Part shown: one piece after another, positions 12,001-25,588 of the stretch
How positions within the stretch are numbered: position 1 is the stretch's first letter
Layout: each line of letters starts with the position of its first letter
NCBI RefSeq assembly: GCF_001039355.2
Contig: NW_019773559.1
Location: 514,213 to 578,212 of the forward strand
Source of the DNA: Lingula anatina
Taxonomy: Eukaryota; Brachiopoda; Lingulata; Lingulida; Lingulidae
DNA: 64,000 nucleotides
Direction of reading: 5' to 3'
The notes under the pieces: model-generated
The model's database searches: none
What the model saw: the letters and a program-made list of their open reading frames with translations, nothing else
What the model was told of the DNA's origin: nothing
Made by a program: the position numbers and the translations under genes

Positions 12001-13082
12001 ATGAAAGCTTTGCTAGAATGCAGTGGCAATCAAGATGTGATATTCTGTTGGGTCAGCAGAGGCTTTCGAAATGTTAAGTGTATCACTACAATATCGGTTA
12101 TCTCCTGTGGGCAAAGTATTGATGAAAACATGTTATTTCGATCTAACATAAAGATTAGAATTAACCCTTTCCTACCAGGTCACTGAAGCAAACACATTAT
12201 TTAATATAATTAATGATTTTCACATGGTGATGACATATGTCAAAACCCAAATGACTAAAAGACATATGAAAAATGTTGTAGGACCCATAACATCCACATT
12301 GCATTAAATGGTGGTATACTGCCGAAATGTGTCATTTTCATAATTCATATCTTGATCACTTCACTTAATTTCTTCAATATACACCAATTTTTTTCTAGGG
12401 GCTTAGTTTTGTAAAGCTCTTTGCATAGCTTGATTGTACATCTTCAATTTCAATTTAAAAACGTTCCTGACCTGCAGAACTATCTGGAAGCAGTCATATG
12501 CTTAGGTAGGTGTATATCCTACAGTTAAAGACAGTTTCCTTGAGACAAGTTGGATCTATTGCTGGAAGGCCTAGTGTGTAATCTAAAGGATTAAAGATGT
12601 TCGATTTTAAAGACCAATACTGTCAGTTGGTCAGCTGTAAATTGAATATAAATTAAAACCACAAGCCTTATTGGATGAAAGGGTTCATGTCATATCTATA
12701 TTACAATGAGAATTTTTAAAAATTACTTTTCATCCTGTTTTGCTTCTCAAATCTATGGCATATCACATATCTACCTCTGACCACCTAAATTGAAAAAAAT
12801 GGAAAATTCAACTCAGAAAATTATGCAAAGATAGTTGCCTAATAATCTCTAGCTTTTACGCTTCTTTTTTCGAAGCACTTTAATTTCCACTGTTTATATC
12901 CAAGCTGATAATGTAATTTGATTTAAAGTACTGCAGTCTGTCAAGACCGTACGTGTTTAGGTGGGAGTTGATGTCTTGAAAAGTTTCTCTGGCAATTATG
13001 AACCTTTGAATAACTTATTCCCATGTAAATGGATTAGCATTTCCTCCATGTTTTCAAGTTGAACTACAGCTCAAAGTATTGA
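9056..13082. other. intergenic region, no genes recognised
   Basis: About 4 kb between the FN3K tail fragment and the stop codon of the Ig-domain gene. It is AT-rich and holds a short GT run near 9806, a possible small foldback element at 10110-10273 and many short uninformative frames. Its right end must include the 3' UTR of the minus-strand Ig gene. Confidence 0.6.
10110..10273. mobile_element. candidate MITE with imperfect inverted ends
   Basis: GGCTGCATTCAGAA at the left faces TTCTGAATGTGGCC at the right, and an internal GAGGGTCAAACGTGGC faces GCCATATTTGACCC. The size (~164 bp) and subterminal symmetry fit a small DNA transposon derivative. The three-base flanks do not give a clear target duplication, so boundaries are tentative. 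Confidence 0.5.
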
Positions 13083-16000
13083 TCAGCCTTGATGGCTTAA
13101 CCTTAACATTACAGTCACGAGTAGAAGAACAAGTTGTAGATGAGAATGTGGAAGGAACTGATAGCCTGATGATGTCTGTCCATTTGGTGCTGCAAAAAAT
13201 ATAATAACTGTGTGTTAAAAACAAATTTGAATTGATATCATGTGATATGAGCATAGATAGATTTGTTTCAGTATAAACTGTTTAATGTCAACTCCAATTT
13301 TGAACAGCAAATTCAATTTGGTTTTTTACCTAACTCGATTTTCTTGAGATAAGAGAAGTAATTTCCTCTGAAGGGTAACTATATTGAATTCGGTGCTGTT
13401 CAAGGTTCAATCCATTACAGTAACAACCATCGAAGTGCTTTTTTTTCAATGCTGAATTCTGCCCAAGTAAGTGTAAACTTTATTTTATGTGATTCTCACA
13501 AGTGGTGGGTCTTAATGGTAGCTCTAATGGAACACTGCAGTACACACTCTGTGACTAAAGCAGAGGTTAACTTGCTCACTCTCATGGGTACATCAATCTG
13601 GTGGATAGTACATGTAATGTATTGATGGGACTCATTATGACCTCTATTGATTCTTCTCACTTGGATTAAATATGCATGCACTTCTAATTTTGAGTCTACA
13701 TCTATTGTACCATGCAGGATCTAGTAGGGAAAGGGTCTACTTACTATTACCTTCCAGTATGGATATTCTCCCCATGTCATCTCCTTTTTCATTTTTCACA
13801 TAAATAGTGTATTCACCAAAATGACTTTTGTCTATTTTGTCAATATTTAGTACAAATTCTGTGATATCACCATTCAGCTGAAATAATTGAAAGATAGAGA
13901 TGAGAGCAAAGATATATTACAATGTAAAGACTGTATTTTAGAATTTTTTTCTATTTGGACATTTCCTGCCAGTCTCAGATTATCTTCTCATGAAAATGTA
14001 CCAAGTTGTTTAGGGTTGAGTTCCACATTACAATCAATCTTATTTGCTATCAACTCACTTTTTTTTGGCCACCAATGATTTCTGCCTGCATTTCGCACCT
14101 TAGTTGTGAATAAGCTTTCTGTGTTAAAAAGATTTAATGAATACTAAAGATTTAATGAACTTTTGCACCAGAAAGTTGGAAATTGAAAAGAACTGAAGGC
14201 CCATTTTTAAATTGTTTGATTAATAAGCATTTTATCCTACAGAAAAAAACGCTCATTAATCAGAAGGTAAAAAAGAAGGGGTGCTCATCTATAAGGTTAG
14301 ATTTGATTACATAGGGCTTCTTGCGGACGAACTGATTGCCAAGATTTGAGACAGCCAGGTGTTTTTCCAGTGCTTTTCTGACATTTTGGAAAAGTAAAAA
14401 ATTGTGAAGAAAAACACCAATCTAAACAAGGGGGTCTGGAACGTGGCCTTGCAGTGTAAAGTGTGCACCGGATAATGAGCAGCCCACAGTACCGTTTTTT
14501 TTACTTACGTTTTTTGTTGCCACCAACCCATTTTTCATTTCTTGTGCTCCTACTGTCTCTCCATCAGTTGGCAAGGACCAGTATATTTCGGTAGGGTTTG
14601 GATTAGCCGTCATACGACAAACAACTTTCATTCCGCTGTCTCCTCTTATTGCTTGTTTGTCGGATTCGCAGTTTACTTTTGGGGGAACTGCAATTAGAAA
14701 GTCGATTGTATTGTGTATAATTGCTTTTGCCATCTGTTGGTCCCAACAATTACCGAGCGAATAAGATGGGAGTTAATTAGAAATGATTCATTTCATCCAA
14801 AAATTCAATGGTAATCAGTATGGTTTTTTAAATGGCAAAATTTAATGAAATTTCTCTTCAAAAATAGCAAACGAAGTCATTTTACAGAACCTTTTTTTAC
14901 AATCGAAAATCGGGCCTCCACGCATTTAAAAGAAAAATCTTACATTTAACGTCCAGCTCAATATAATACGTTTGCACAGGAAACCTTTCCACTGTTGCTT
15001 TACATGCCAGACGTTTTCCGTTGTCCCTACGGTTGATAGGGTACGTTGGGTTGCTAATAGTCGCAGTGTACGTGGATCCTGTCAAACCTTCATCCTGGAA
15101 TGCCACTGCGGCCTGGTAAATTGAGAACTGTTTGGTCACGGCGGTTTCGCCCACGTATACCTCTAGGTCAGGCCTTGTCGTGCTGCCCATAGCGGTGCAA
15201 CTTAGGTCCAGTGTCGTCCCTGCGTCCACTGTAACAGTCTCTCCATTGCTGTACGATGCCATTGTTAAATTTGAGATTGGTGCTAGAATTAGGATTTTTG
15301 TTTTATTTAAATAAAGACCACAGAACTTTACGAAACAGTTTTTAACGAACAAAAGAGCCGTACATATTGGAGTATGAAACAAAATACGCAGATCCTTGTA
15401 AACCATTCAAGTTCATTGAAGCTTGATAAAATGAAAGTGCACAGAATTAAAACAGAAAAAAAGGTTTAATAATTGCAATAGCAGTAACAGATACCTGTGA
15501 AATAACTTTACAGCAAAGTTCTCAGATAAAAATCCGATTTGCCAACCTTTATGTTTCAGTATATTTGAACCTCTTTAAATAGCAGATAAAAGCACCATGT
15601 TTTTCTTATCATTTAAGCTATTGATTTTGATAATGCATGTCAATATCATCGGGGTGACCAGGCTTAGCAAATGGTTTCATCTTTCAGCTTCTTAATTACT
15701 TCTTAGACTGGCTTTTAAAACACCCTCCCCCCATCTTACATTTCATTGTATGTCGTTGTCTCTTTGCAAGAGAAAAGTTGAAATAGGCCCAAAGTGAACG
15801 AAGTTTACTTATGTAGATTAAAATCTGTAGGGGCTGTAGTAAACATGAAAAGTCGCTTAAGTTAAGTTTCTCTTTTTTTTCAGACAGAAGCCAAAGGAAT
15901 TCTAAACTTACAGTAAGAAGGTTGCACATATATAACGATACAGGACCCTTCCTTGAGGATAACTGGGCCCCGTATCTCGAAAGCATCGCGCATTGCGACC

Positions 16001-19000
16001 GTGCGCAAGCGTCTCGATTCCATAACTCGCCCATACTCGTCCCATATAATACATTGTAGCCTCTATTTGATATAGCGATTCGCAAAACGCGATGCTTTCG
16101 AGATACGGGGCCCTGGTATCTGCACTATACTTACCTAGGACCCTAAGCACTGTTTGTATCACTCTCGGTCCAGCCTTGCAAAAATAACTTCCCGCATCAA
16201 CGGCCTTGACGCCTACAAAAGATTACTTCTGTGTTTTGATATGACATATATCGTTTTATTTTATTTAATTCTACTCTCCAGGGTAACTAAACCAAGTGAA
16301 AAGAAAAGATCCCGATATTTCTGTGATCTAAAATTATTAATAGCAACCATAATAATAATCATTATTATTATTATTATTTTTATTATAGCAATAATAATTA
16401 TAAATATAAAGAAAGGAATAAAAGAAATATCCCAGTAATAAAAATGAGTCTCTCACCTGATATGTTAAGATAATAGCCTCTGTCGAGAATCCCTTGTAAT
16501 CCTTCTCCAACTGTTCTATGAACGGAGTATCTGGAGTTAGATACCAGTAAGTCGCCATTAGATGTAATGACGGTTTCGACCCCATCCACTTCTTTAACCC
16601 ATTTTACTTTAAGATCATAGTCCGTCAGGTCCAGGTTTACAAAACATCGGAGCTGTGCGTCTGCCCCCTCTAACAGACCTGATGTTGCGTCTGGGGAAGT
16701 ACTGACAGCCACAGTAGTAGCGGCGAAGGTAGCTAAAAATTGAACAAATGATTACATTAGTGGCTTTAAACCGTTGAAGTTATCGGAACATACAAAAACA
16801 AAATAAGAAATCAAAAAGCATTTTCAAAATAAAGGGACTTGCACGCATTCATTTGAATGCACATATCTGATCGGACGCTTAATTCGCACGATTTAGTTCG
16901 ATCTGTGTTAAAGACTGAAAATTTATACATCACCAATAGAATTGCACATCACAAATATTACATTTGCCCCTAAAATAATATCGCAACGAATATTTGAAAA
17001 GACTAAACAGTATCATCGGGATCCAAAACATGCCAGAGGTAACATCTTAAGGTGCCTTTATTTTCCCTTTCTTAACTTGAAATTATTGGACATATTCGAG
17101 ACTTTCCATAAAAACAAGGTCCATCCCATAAAAATAAACTTAATACAACATGTTGACCTTTTGTCCGAATGCCGGGGGCATCCATAGCTTTTTACAGTTG
17201 GCATAATTATGGACTTCAGTTAAATATAATCTTGACCCCTGACATGTGGTTTATATACGTGCGATTATTTAAGATCACATGCCATCAGTTTTATTTCTCA
17301 GACACTTTAACTATAAAATACTTACCCTATAACATATAATTTCCCAAGAAAAGGATAACATATATCCATACCTATAGTATTAGGCAAGGGTGGACATTTC
17401 TAATACAAATTACTCTGTAAGTAGCTCTTGGCGTATAAGCAAATACTTGAAGAGAAACTGAATGCACTAATCAATTCTTTTCCGTATTGTTGGCCAGATC
17501 ATTAAGTTTCAAATTAAAATTAATGTATATGCTGATCCGATTTGGTAAAATCCAGATTAATTATGCAATACGTTTTCTCGTTCGAAAATGACGGCCAATG
17601 TATCTGGAAGGTAAAATTAGGTTTGCTTTGACATACGTGACAGCCCCGGCTTAGAAAGGAACAAAATAGTAATTATTAGATCATTGCCATGTATTAGATG
17701 TTTTGATCTCTCTCCATTAATATTATCATCAATGGTTGCATAAAAGAAGTGTTTTTATAAAGTCCTGTCGCGCTTCAAATCTGATTATCAGAATATGAGA
17801 ACAGAACAATGATGGGTTGCGACTAAAGCCCGGGATCGATCGGTTCCATCTCCAGTTCCATATCTCACAGAAAACATACGTCCAGTTAGGGCACTGTGGC
17901 ATGAAATGTATGAGAAAATCCAACATGGTATCGTGAATTTTTTAATATGGCGACACTGATGGTGCTTTATAAGTTATCGATGGGGCCGCTATCGAACTAC
18001 CAGTTTAAGTGGAAGAGAACACGACGCTACATCGAACTCGTCTAAGACAGTTGTCTCGATAACGAAATAGGAATATGGCTATGTTGGATATTTTTTCCAT
18101 TCAATTATATGTCTGTGGGAAGTACAGCTGTGATGGTGAAAATTAAAGACATTTGAAAATGGAGCACAATAAAAAATAAGATGATCGCCATAAGACCGAT
18201 ATTAGGGCGTGCACAGACGCAGTACTACATTATTTAAACTTTAATTTCAAGTTGCACATAACATATGAAAAGAAATAAAACAATAACAAGAAATGGGCAT
18301 TCTTTAGTGCTTAGTTTCTCACACATATGCATCCTAAACGATGGAACCTAGCTTGAATCCGCTTCAAATATCTAAATAATAAGTTCTTGTTCGACTGTCA
18401 AATCAACTGATGCCACGTGACATGCCCAGTTGCAGTATTTAACATCACATCATACCGTTTAGTTTATAACGAACGACTGGATGAAAAGAAGAGATGCAAC
18501 TCCAAACAAATATAGAGTAATGTGTTTTCAGTTTGTCAAGCGACAGTAGGAAATCGAGAGGAGGGTAAAAAATGAGATGTTGCCTGATTACCATAGATAT
18601 ATTTATCCTGATGTTAGCTAAGTTGATTAAGGAAATCGCCTGACAGATGTTACTAGGATGTAATCAAAGGGTAGTTGGAGAGAGGGGGTTGGTAATTACC
18701 AGGAAACGTCCCTAACTGTCTTGCAGGTTTTACTCAGTAAGTTGTCAATAATCGCGCCATTCACTGTGAAATCCGACTCGGAAATTTTCTAGGATCCCGG
18801 AGGATGTGATAAAAGTAGTATGGGATCTTTTGTGAGAGTTTCTTTAGCATAATTCAATACCACCGTCCCAGCGTGCGGTAGTTTTTATCACTTCAGTAAG
18901 CACGTTGTTCCAAAGTACACACCGGAGAAACTCTCAAAGTAGTGCCCAATAGACATGACAGCTTTTCAATAGTTCAGGTGCAGGATTTGAAGTGAGATTT

Positions 19001-21518
19001 TAGATAATGGTTAGCTATAGACAGTTAAAAAATGGGCGACTTTCAATTCATTATCTTGTCGCAACTTCAAACACACCACACTGAGTAGAGTGAAAAAATG
19101 CGTATTGCTTTCAATATTTTCGGGATTTAGTGATTCTGTCTAATAAGCCTAACCATAGCAATTAACGTGATTGGAAGAACCAGTCACGGTTTTACTTGGC
19201 AATACTAATGCTATCATTACCCGAATGATAAGCCAGGCCAATGGCATACGCTGCAGGAGAGGTTTATCACGAGCGATTCCCTATTGCCGAGTGTGCCATC
19301 GTCTGAAAAGAAAAAAAGTCGCACGAACAAGGATATTAAACCATGCAGCCTAGTATATGCCCGGTGGATTTTTTCAAGGAACGCAGTGCACCATTTATAT
19401 TTTTTATTGCAAAAGAGCCGGTCATACCGATACAATTTGACCCACCATTGTTCTGTCTAATTCCTTCCTCGATTTACCTCGCGGTTATCTTCCACCGATC
19501 CAAGGATCGATAAAATCTAATTTGTAACTGGCGGAATCGCGGCTATATGCTCCCTTAAGGATGATAAAAACGGGACATAAGCCGTCAAGGTTTTCGAAAA
19601 TGACACTTTAATCTCTCCAACAAGTGTATCGTCTTATATAAATCAAACCATATTTTATAGCATTGACAAATTGATTTCATGGTGAATTAAAGATAAAACC
19701 CACCGTGTTATTTTATAGTAATTCGATTGCGGGAATACAATCCCGTGGGCTGTTTCCCCCCCTTGAGTAGTGGGTTCTTCTATCTTTAACTGTAAATCAT
19801 ATTCCAGAAAATTCCAAAGGCTTAGAATTTGAGATACAGTTTAAAAAGAAAATAACGGAGAAATTCGGGGAGGTTTGAAATGAACGCTGTGTCAAAAGGC
19901 AGTTGTTAATTTTCCTAATATTTTATGTCAATGGTGATTCATGTAACAGATCATTCAAAGCTTGTTATTGTTTGCAAATATTTACTTCTACATGAGCAAG
20001 CTTTTTGAGTGAATCACAAAGGCCTAGCGGTACATATAGCTAGATAGCGAATGGCCTTCTTTTAAATTTAAAAGGGTAACGTAAGTTTGTCCACCTGAGT
20101 TTAAAGTGATTTCTTTTTATATCAACATAGTAATAAAAGTGTTAAACGACTACTCATTACCAATGGTATCAACCCAAGGCTCTTTCGTTTTCGACCGCAG
20201 ACATGTACACCAACACATTTATCATGAGGAATGGGTTCTTATTCACTTTGAACTTGGAAATAAACCCCTTCTCATACAAACATGTATGCGCGCCGTGCTA
20301 CATAGCAAGTACAAATATGTAACAATCACAACATTCCCTCGGAGTAACCGTGTCGATTAATATGTAGGGCCTACTATTACCAAAATAAATATTCTTTGAT
20401 GACAGAAATACTTTTGGACATGATTCAGACATGCGCGAATAGCTCAAAATTAATGTCAATACCGTGTCTCAGAAGTTTACATTAGCTCACCCCATTGTTT
20501 ACCTTGAGATAACCTTATGAAGAGCTCATTTTTGGCCCGGTAAAACATGCAGCCCTCCAAAAAAACTATTATTTTCATAACGACCTAAAATGGGCGTCGA
20601 TATTTTGCTAAGTTGAGGAGAAGCTCTTGGCAGTAATCAAAAGATAGAGACGAAGCTAAAGTAGTTTACACAAGTAACTGAGGAATCTTAAACTTGGCAT
20701 TTATGTGGTAGATAAGTTGCATCTGGCTAATTAAGCCCGGTGACATCTACGACATAGTTAACGACAACAAAAGAAAGCCAGCCAAATAATGTTAATTAAC
20801 CTCCGAGGTGCAACAAGCATGACAGAAGAACGCCGTGCCAGGCTCTAAACCTGCCATAAGCCCCACACCTAAGTCTTATGGGAATCGGTCAATATTTTAT
20901 TAATACAATACTTATGATATAGGTATTCAAATATCATACAAAACGCAAAAAGAAATTGATTTAAGGTACTTGGTTAACGCATGTCCCGCGACCTTTTTGT
21001 TTCTTTTAATCATAAACAAGACCGTGCTTTCGATAGGTAAGTGAAGTCCCAGATCGATTTATTCACACCTGGAGGAACCTTAAATCTGCAGCTAATATTC
21101 GACAGTTGTATATGGTTTACAAACACTACACCCAAGCAAATACTTCAACTCAGAGTTCCCTGTCGACATTCACTGGCGAAACTCCAGTTTCCTCTTGGAT
21201 GATTGAATGGTTAAATACTTTATTTGAAAATACCTGGCTCTTCACATTCATGTTCGTTTACATGCCTTTAGCACAAACGTATGGAACCCATTAAAACATC
21301 AAAACCAAGTGAAATCACCAAGTTTATGCCACTTTTTGTCATTAAATATCTTCAAGGGCCACGCTATCAGTAGAAGATTGACCCCTTGCTGTCATCAATC
21401 ATGTAATTACATCGTTATTCTAGTATCTTAAACTGCGATGTGTCCCTAAATTCATTGGTGTAAACTTACCTGTGATGAGGGAGAGGAAAGTGGCGAGAAG
21501 CGTTGCTGCGGTGAGCAT
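13083..21518 (-). CDS. three-Ig-domain surface protein, probably GPI-anchored
   Basis: Seven exons on the minus strand: 21470-21518, 16457-16732, 16135-16212, 14944-15282, 14509-14687, 13751-13877 and 13083-13189; 368 codons plus stop, with phases agreeing at every junction. Residues 1-17 are a signal peptide. Ig1 (about 20-118) has a V-set core: Cys46, Trp61 and DAGSYFC ending in Cys104. Ig2 (about 119-231) has Cys147 and Cys212 but no core Trp. Ig3 (about 232-333) has Cys238 and Cys255 and Trp268, but FGEYTIYV shows Ile316 where the second canonical Cys should be. The last exon gives a small-residue stretch (TSSG) followed by a hydrophobic tail, LQLVLLLVTVML, near the C-terminus, which fits a GPI-attachment signal; a short membrane anchor is the alternative. 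Likely a cell-surface recognition or adhesion protein; ligand unknown. Intron 1 is 4.7 kb and shows nothing notable. Confidence 0.85.
15965..16113. mobile_element. 149-bp foldback element in Ig gene intron
   Basis: The 26 bases starting GGGCCCCGTATCTCGAAAGC at 15965 recur exactly as reverse complement ending at 16113. The interior is GC-richer than its surroundings. It lies in the intron between the third and fourth coding exons of the Ig-domain gene and has no coding capacity: a MITE. Confidence 0.9.
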
Positions 21519-23300
21519 GGTTCTAAGTTCTGGTTTCAGTTTCAGCTGTACCTTCTTAACTATAGTCCGTGTTGTGTCCCCGTTGTCCTGTGGGTTAAAT
21601 GTTAATCTAAGTCCACCAGCATGGAGTGCCCGTTAATCGCACTCTAAATGTCACAACCAATCAACACCAACCGTTAATTTAGACAGGTGGGGCTCTGGTC
21701 GATCGTGACGTCACTCAGGTGTTCGTTTGTTCGCGCCGTTTGTTTGCTTTGTAAAACAACAATATTCAGTTAGCAAGAAAGCAGAGGAAAATATATTATT
21801 GTTGTCCCACATAAATGATCTCAACAGATCACAAATGCAATAAGACTTGCAGTCTTTTCATAACGTATTCTAACGCTATGGGTCTGCTTTGATCATATTA
21901 AACATCCGCAGTTTGTCTTGCTCTTTTCAAACGCGTAGTGTATACCTAAAAAATAAATCCAAATGATAAAGTGATGTATGTCCATCGTTTTATATCGCAT
22001 TATTCCCCTGATAAGCAGCAAATTAGGCTTCAAACGAGGCCCTCTGGATTATGCTAATAATAGAACAGCGGCGCCCCAAATTGACACCATTTTACACATG
22101 GTTTTATGCGAATACTATTTTAGGAATACAGCTCGAGAGCAGAAGAGGAGAAACGCAATTTTTCGCATGTTAGGTGGATTTCTTTTGATATCTAAAGATG
22201 ATAAATCGCTTTTCATCTATTTTTGTTAAGTTTATTGATGCTGACATCTAAGTAGGCTTCTGCCAACACTGAACTGATGTATCTACACTCAAGAGTGAAT
22301 TGAAACGCTTTGAATCCCTTATCGACCCAGAACATCAAATTTAACCAGCATTTTTGTCGATTGTTAAAGTAAAGCTCAGTAACCTCTAAGAAAATCGGGT
22401 TTCGGAACTTAATATCCGAATGCTGTCGCCCGAGGCATCGAAATATACGAATCATGACTTACGCAGCATTAGATCATTCCCCTGGTTTAAGAAGCATCCT
22501 GATGCTAGTACTATGCGGCGTACTGCTCACGGTCCACTATGTTTTCTAGCCAAGTTTTCTTCTCATGACCGATGATATTGATTAACTTTCTTTTAACCGC
22601 TGATTCACTCCCATGTGGATCATCCAGGATGCAGAACTTCACTGTTATTAAGCGCGACTCTTACCACACTGTTACGAGATACTGAGGATTGGAAAGGTAA
22701 AATGGTCTTTAGCACTGGCTTCCGGACGCATTTGCTTTGAGTAACCTAGTGTGCTTACGTAGTGAATCCTGGAATTTGGAAGATGTTTAATTTATCTAAC
22801 CAGTTCACGTTATGGAGTTTCTTTCCTGTTTTTTAGGCAGCCGTTTTAAGCAGGTTAATTGAAGCATAACACACCTGTCTGGTTTATGTTCCGCTGAGGA
22901 AAGAGGGTGCACATGATAATAGCTAGTGATAATCCAAACACAAAAATAAATAAAAAATTATTAAATTAATAAAAAAAGTATACATTAATATAAAAAGGAT
23001 ATGTGTGTCATGAATTATATAAACAAAATTAGCCAAAATGCTACATATATCAGGGTCAAACTCCAGCTTTTAAAACATATTGAATTTACATCTACACATC
23101 TAGCTGATTGTGATGTCGAGGTGATCAAGATGTGATTTTACTTCCCTGGACTTTTTTAAAGCTTCCTATAATCAGAAATCGGACAAATTATTTGCCCGAT
23201 TTACCCCTACTGTGGTGTATACTGGTACATAAATGCATGTGTAGTAAGAGATCGTCCATTTTTATTAGGCCCTATCATTTTCACAAGTCTACAAAGTGTA
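21519..23300. other. 5' flank of the Ig gene and intergenic DNA
   Basis: The first bases left of here carry the Ig gene's start codon, so its 5' UTR and promoter should lie in the first few hundred bases. I see no firm promoter element. The rest is AT-rich with no convincing exon. Confidence 0.5.
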
Positions 23301-23313
23301 GGCTTCTTCCATA

Positions 23314-24215
23314 CCCCCCCCCCCCCGCTTCAGAGAGTACAAAGATGACCTTTGACAGCAATTTGGATAATCATTTTTATCATTTTTTAAAATCGCACTC
23401 CCCCCCTCCCACACACACACACACACAGCGTACGTGTAAGGTTTGTGGGCTTGTGAAAATTTGAAAAAATGGATCAACCCTAACTGCACGAGTCATAATG
23501 ACCATTCAGTGCAATGGCGAGAACCAATGGCGGATTTGGGGGGGGGGGGGGGTCAGGGGAACCTGCCCCCCCCCCCCCCGCCGGTTCGGGAAAAATATAC
23601 NNNNNNNNNNNNNNNNNNNNNNNNNNNNNNNNNNNNNNNNNNNNNNNNNNNNNNNNNNNNNNNNNNNNNNNNNNNNNNNNNNNNNNNNNNNNNNNNNNNN
23701 NNNNNNNNNNNNNNNNNNNNNNNNNNNNNNNNNNNNNNNNNNNNNNNNNNNNNNNNNNNNNNNNNNNNNNNNNNNNNNNNNNNNNNNNNNNNNNNNNNNN
23801 NNNNNNNNNNNNNNNNNNNNNNNNNNNNNNNNNNNNNNNNNNNNNNNNNNNNNNNNNNNNNNNNNNNNNNNNNNNNNNNNNNNNNNNNNNNCCATCAGTG
23901 GAAAGGGGAGAACCAAAGGGGGGTTTGGGGGGGGGGGGGTCAGGGGAACCTGCCCCCCCCCCCCCCTTCGGTTTCGGAATAATATATCACACCAATATTC
24001 CCCTATTGAAATTAGAATTTTGGCTTGCTGAATCATAGTTCTACACCGTGTCAAAGGGCACCGTTTGCCCTCCAAAACACAAAAAAATTTTTCGGAACCC
24101 TTGAGCAGGCCCCGAGCCCCACGCCTAGGGGGCGATGCGATGGTCGGCTTTGCATCCGAGGCCTGTCGTTCCGGACACCCCCCGCCCCCTTCAAATAATC
24201 CTGGATCCGCCCCTG
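23314..24215. repeat. G-tract/C-tract interspersed repeat around assembly gap
   Basis: Two copies of a unit (GAGAACCA, a long G run, TCAGGGGAACCTGC, a long C run, then CGG/TCGG and AATATA) lie on either side of the gap, at 23518-23600 and 23910-23985. The G and C runs can pair with each other around GGTCAGGGGAACC. The right edge, read on the minus strand, starts CAGGGGCGGATCCAGGATTA, a terminus-like sequence, then a GC-rich body. A poly-C run (23317-23331) and CA repeat (23412-23428) lie to the left. Apparent glycine/proline-rich frames across it are artefacts of the G/C runs and Ns. Confidence 0.75.
23601..23891. other. assembly gap, 291 N
   Basis: Run of N between two copies of a G-tract/C-tract repeat unit; the homopolymers are the likely cause of the gap. 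Confidence 0.99.
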
Positions 24216-25588
24216 AGAACACCCGTGAAAAATAATCTATGGATGATAAGAAGTACGGTTAATTTTTATGCACATATGTCTTTCGTGAAGCGAAGCAATA
24301 TATTAATTTCTTGACAATTTCGGACAACACACTTTCAAAAAGGTCTATACTGTACATAAAGGGCATTGCATAATTTTTCATTTCCAATTCTGATTGTACA
24401 TTATAGATTTAAAAATTGATTACACATTATTTGTAGTAGACATATAAAATTAATCGTGATGGGCCTTGCTTTTTTATAGGCTGTATGAGGACACGTTATA
24501 ATGCTACAATGGATTAGGCCTATATATACGATAACTCGGTCGAATTTTGCATTAACCATACCACTTCTAACACGTTTCTTTTTTTTTTTTTTTTACACTA
24601 TTTTTATAGTCCGAATGGCACTTTAAATATTTACCAGATATTTAGAGCTATAATTTTGGCTGTGTTGAAATGTTAATTATTTTTTAAATTTTGTTGATAC
24701 ACCGGTATGAACTCATTTTTAAGCTCGACATACCCACTGACTTGACACCCGTTGTTTGGGAAAAAGTTCAACTAGGTTGGCGTCACGAACAATATCGGTG
24801 GATACTACTTGCTCATTTTCACATACAAAACATTTCTGCGTATGTAAATTATGTAACTTTATTTTAAAACAGGACAATACATTTTTTTCATATCCGGAAC
24901 CAGTAAGTTTAATAAGCCGTGATTAATAAAAATAATCGATGTAAAATGTCTGTAACTACATTATACAGTACATACGCGACCAGTGCGAATAGCACAGCGA
25001 TGTCCAGTGTGAATTTCTGTTACTTTAGAGCTTATGTTGTGTTAGAGTGCAGGATCTTGCTTTAAGTTAATCTCTTGATATTTGTTTGATAGTTTCTTTC
25101 AAATAATTTATCATTTGAATTATCACAGATATAGGATATGATATTTCACTTGTTTGTTACCCTCCAAAATGTCATCAGTTAAATTTTATTACTGATTAAA
25201 TAAATGTAAGCACTGACCTCCTTCAGGTTGTCAGGATACAAACAGGCAAGCAAATCGTCAGGTGCCACTGATGCACACATTTTTGAGATGTGGATTTTTT
25301 GTTTGTTTGTATTTTGAGGATAATTGGATGTTGTTAGTAATATATATACAAGTACATGTAAATATCAAATGGAGCAACAGTACAGTACATTGTATTGTCT
25401 GGTACACATGTTATCTACCTACCCCTAGGGTACACTGATGAATGTGTATGACATCTTGGTACATCATTTATTTATCTATTTAGTACACTAATCAATAATA
25501 TAGCCTTTGCTTCAGTTGATTATGATTGTTATCTGTTTATGCACCCTGTTGCAGAATATGACACATTGACTGAAGTTTTGCTGAAGAT
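24216..25588. other. upstream region of AIFM3, nothing recognised
   Basis: AT-rich sequence between the G/C-tract repeat and the AIFM3 start codon. It should contain the AIFM3 promoter and any 5' UTR exons, but I cannot place them. No transposon ends or RNA genes seen. Confidence 0.5.

Noticed and set aside
16154-16438. 94-codon plus-strand ORF with poly-isoleucine
   Set aside because: Antisense to an Ig exon and running through a TTA/ATA microsatellite.
23443-24222. Glycine/proline-rich ORFs on both strands across the gap
   Set aside because: Produced by G/C homopolymers and unknown bases; present in several frames at once.
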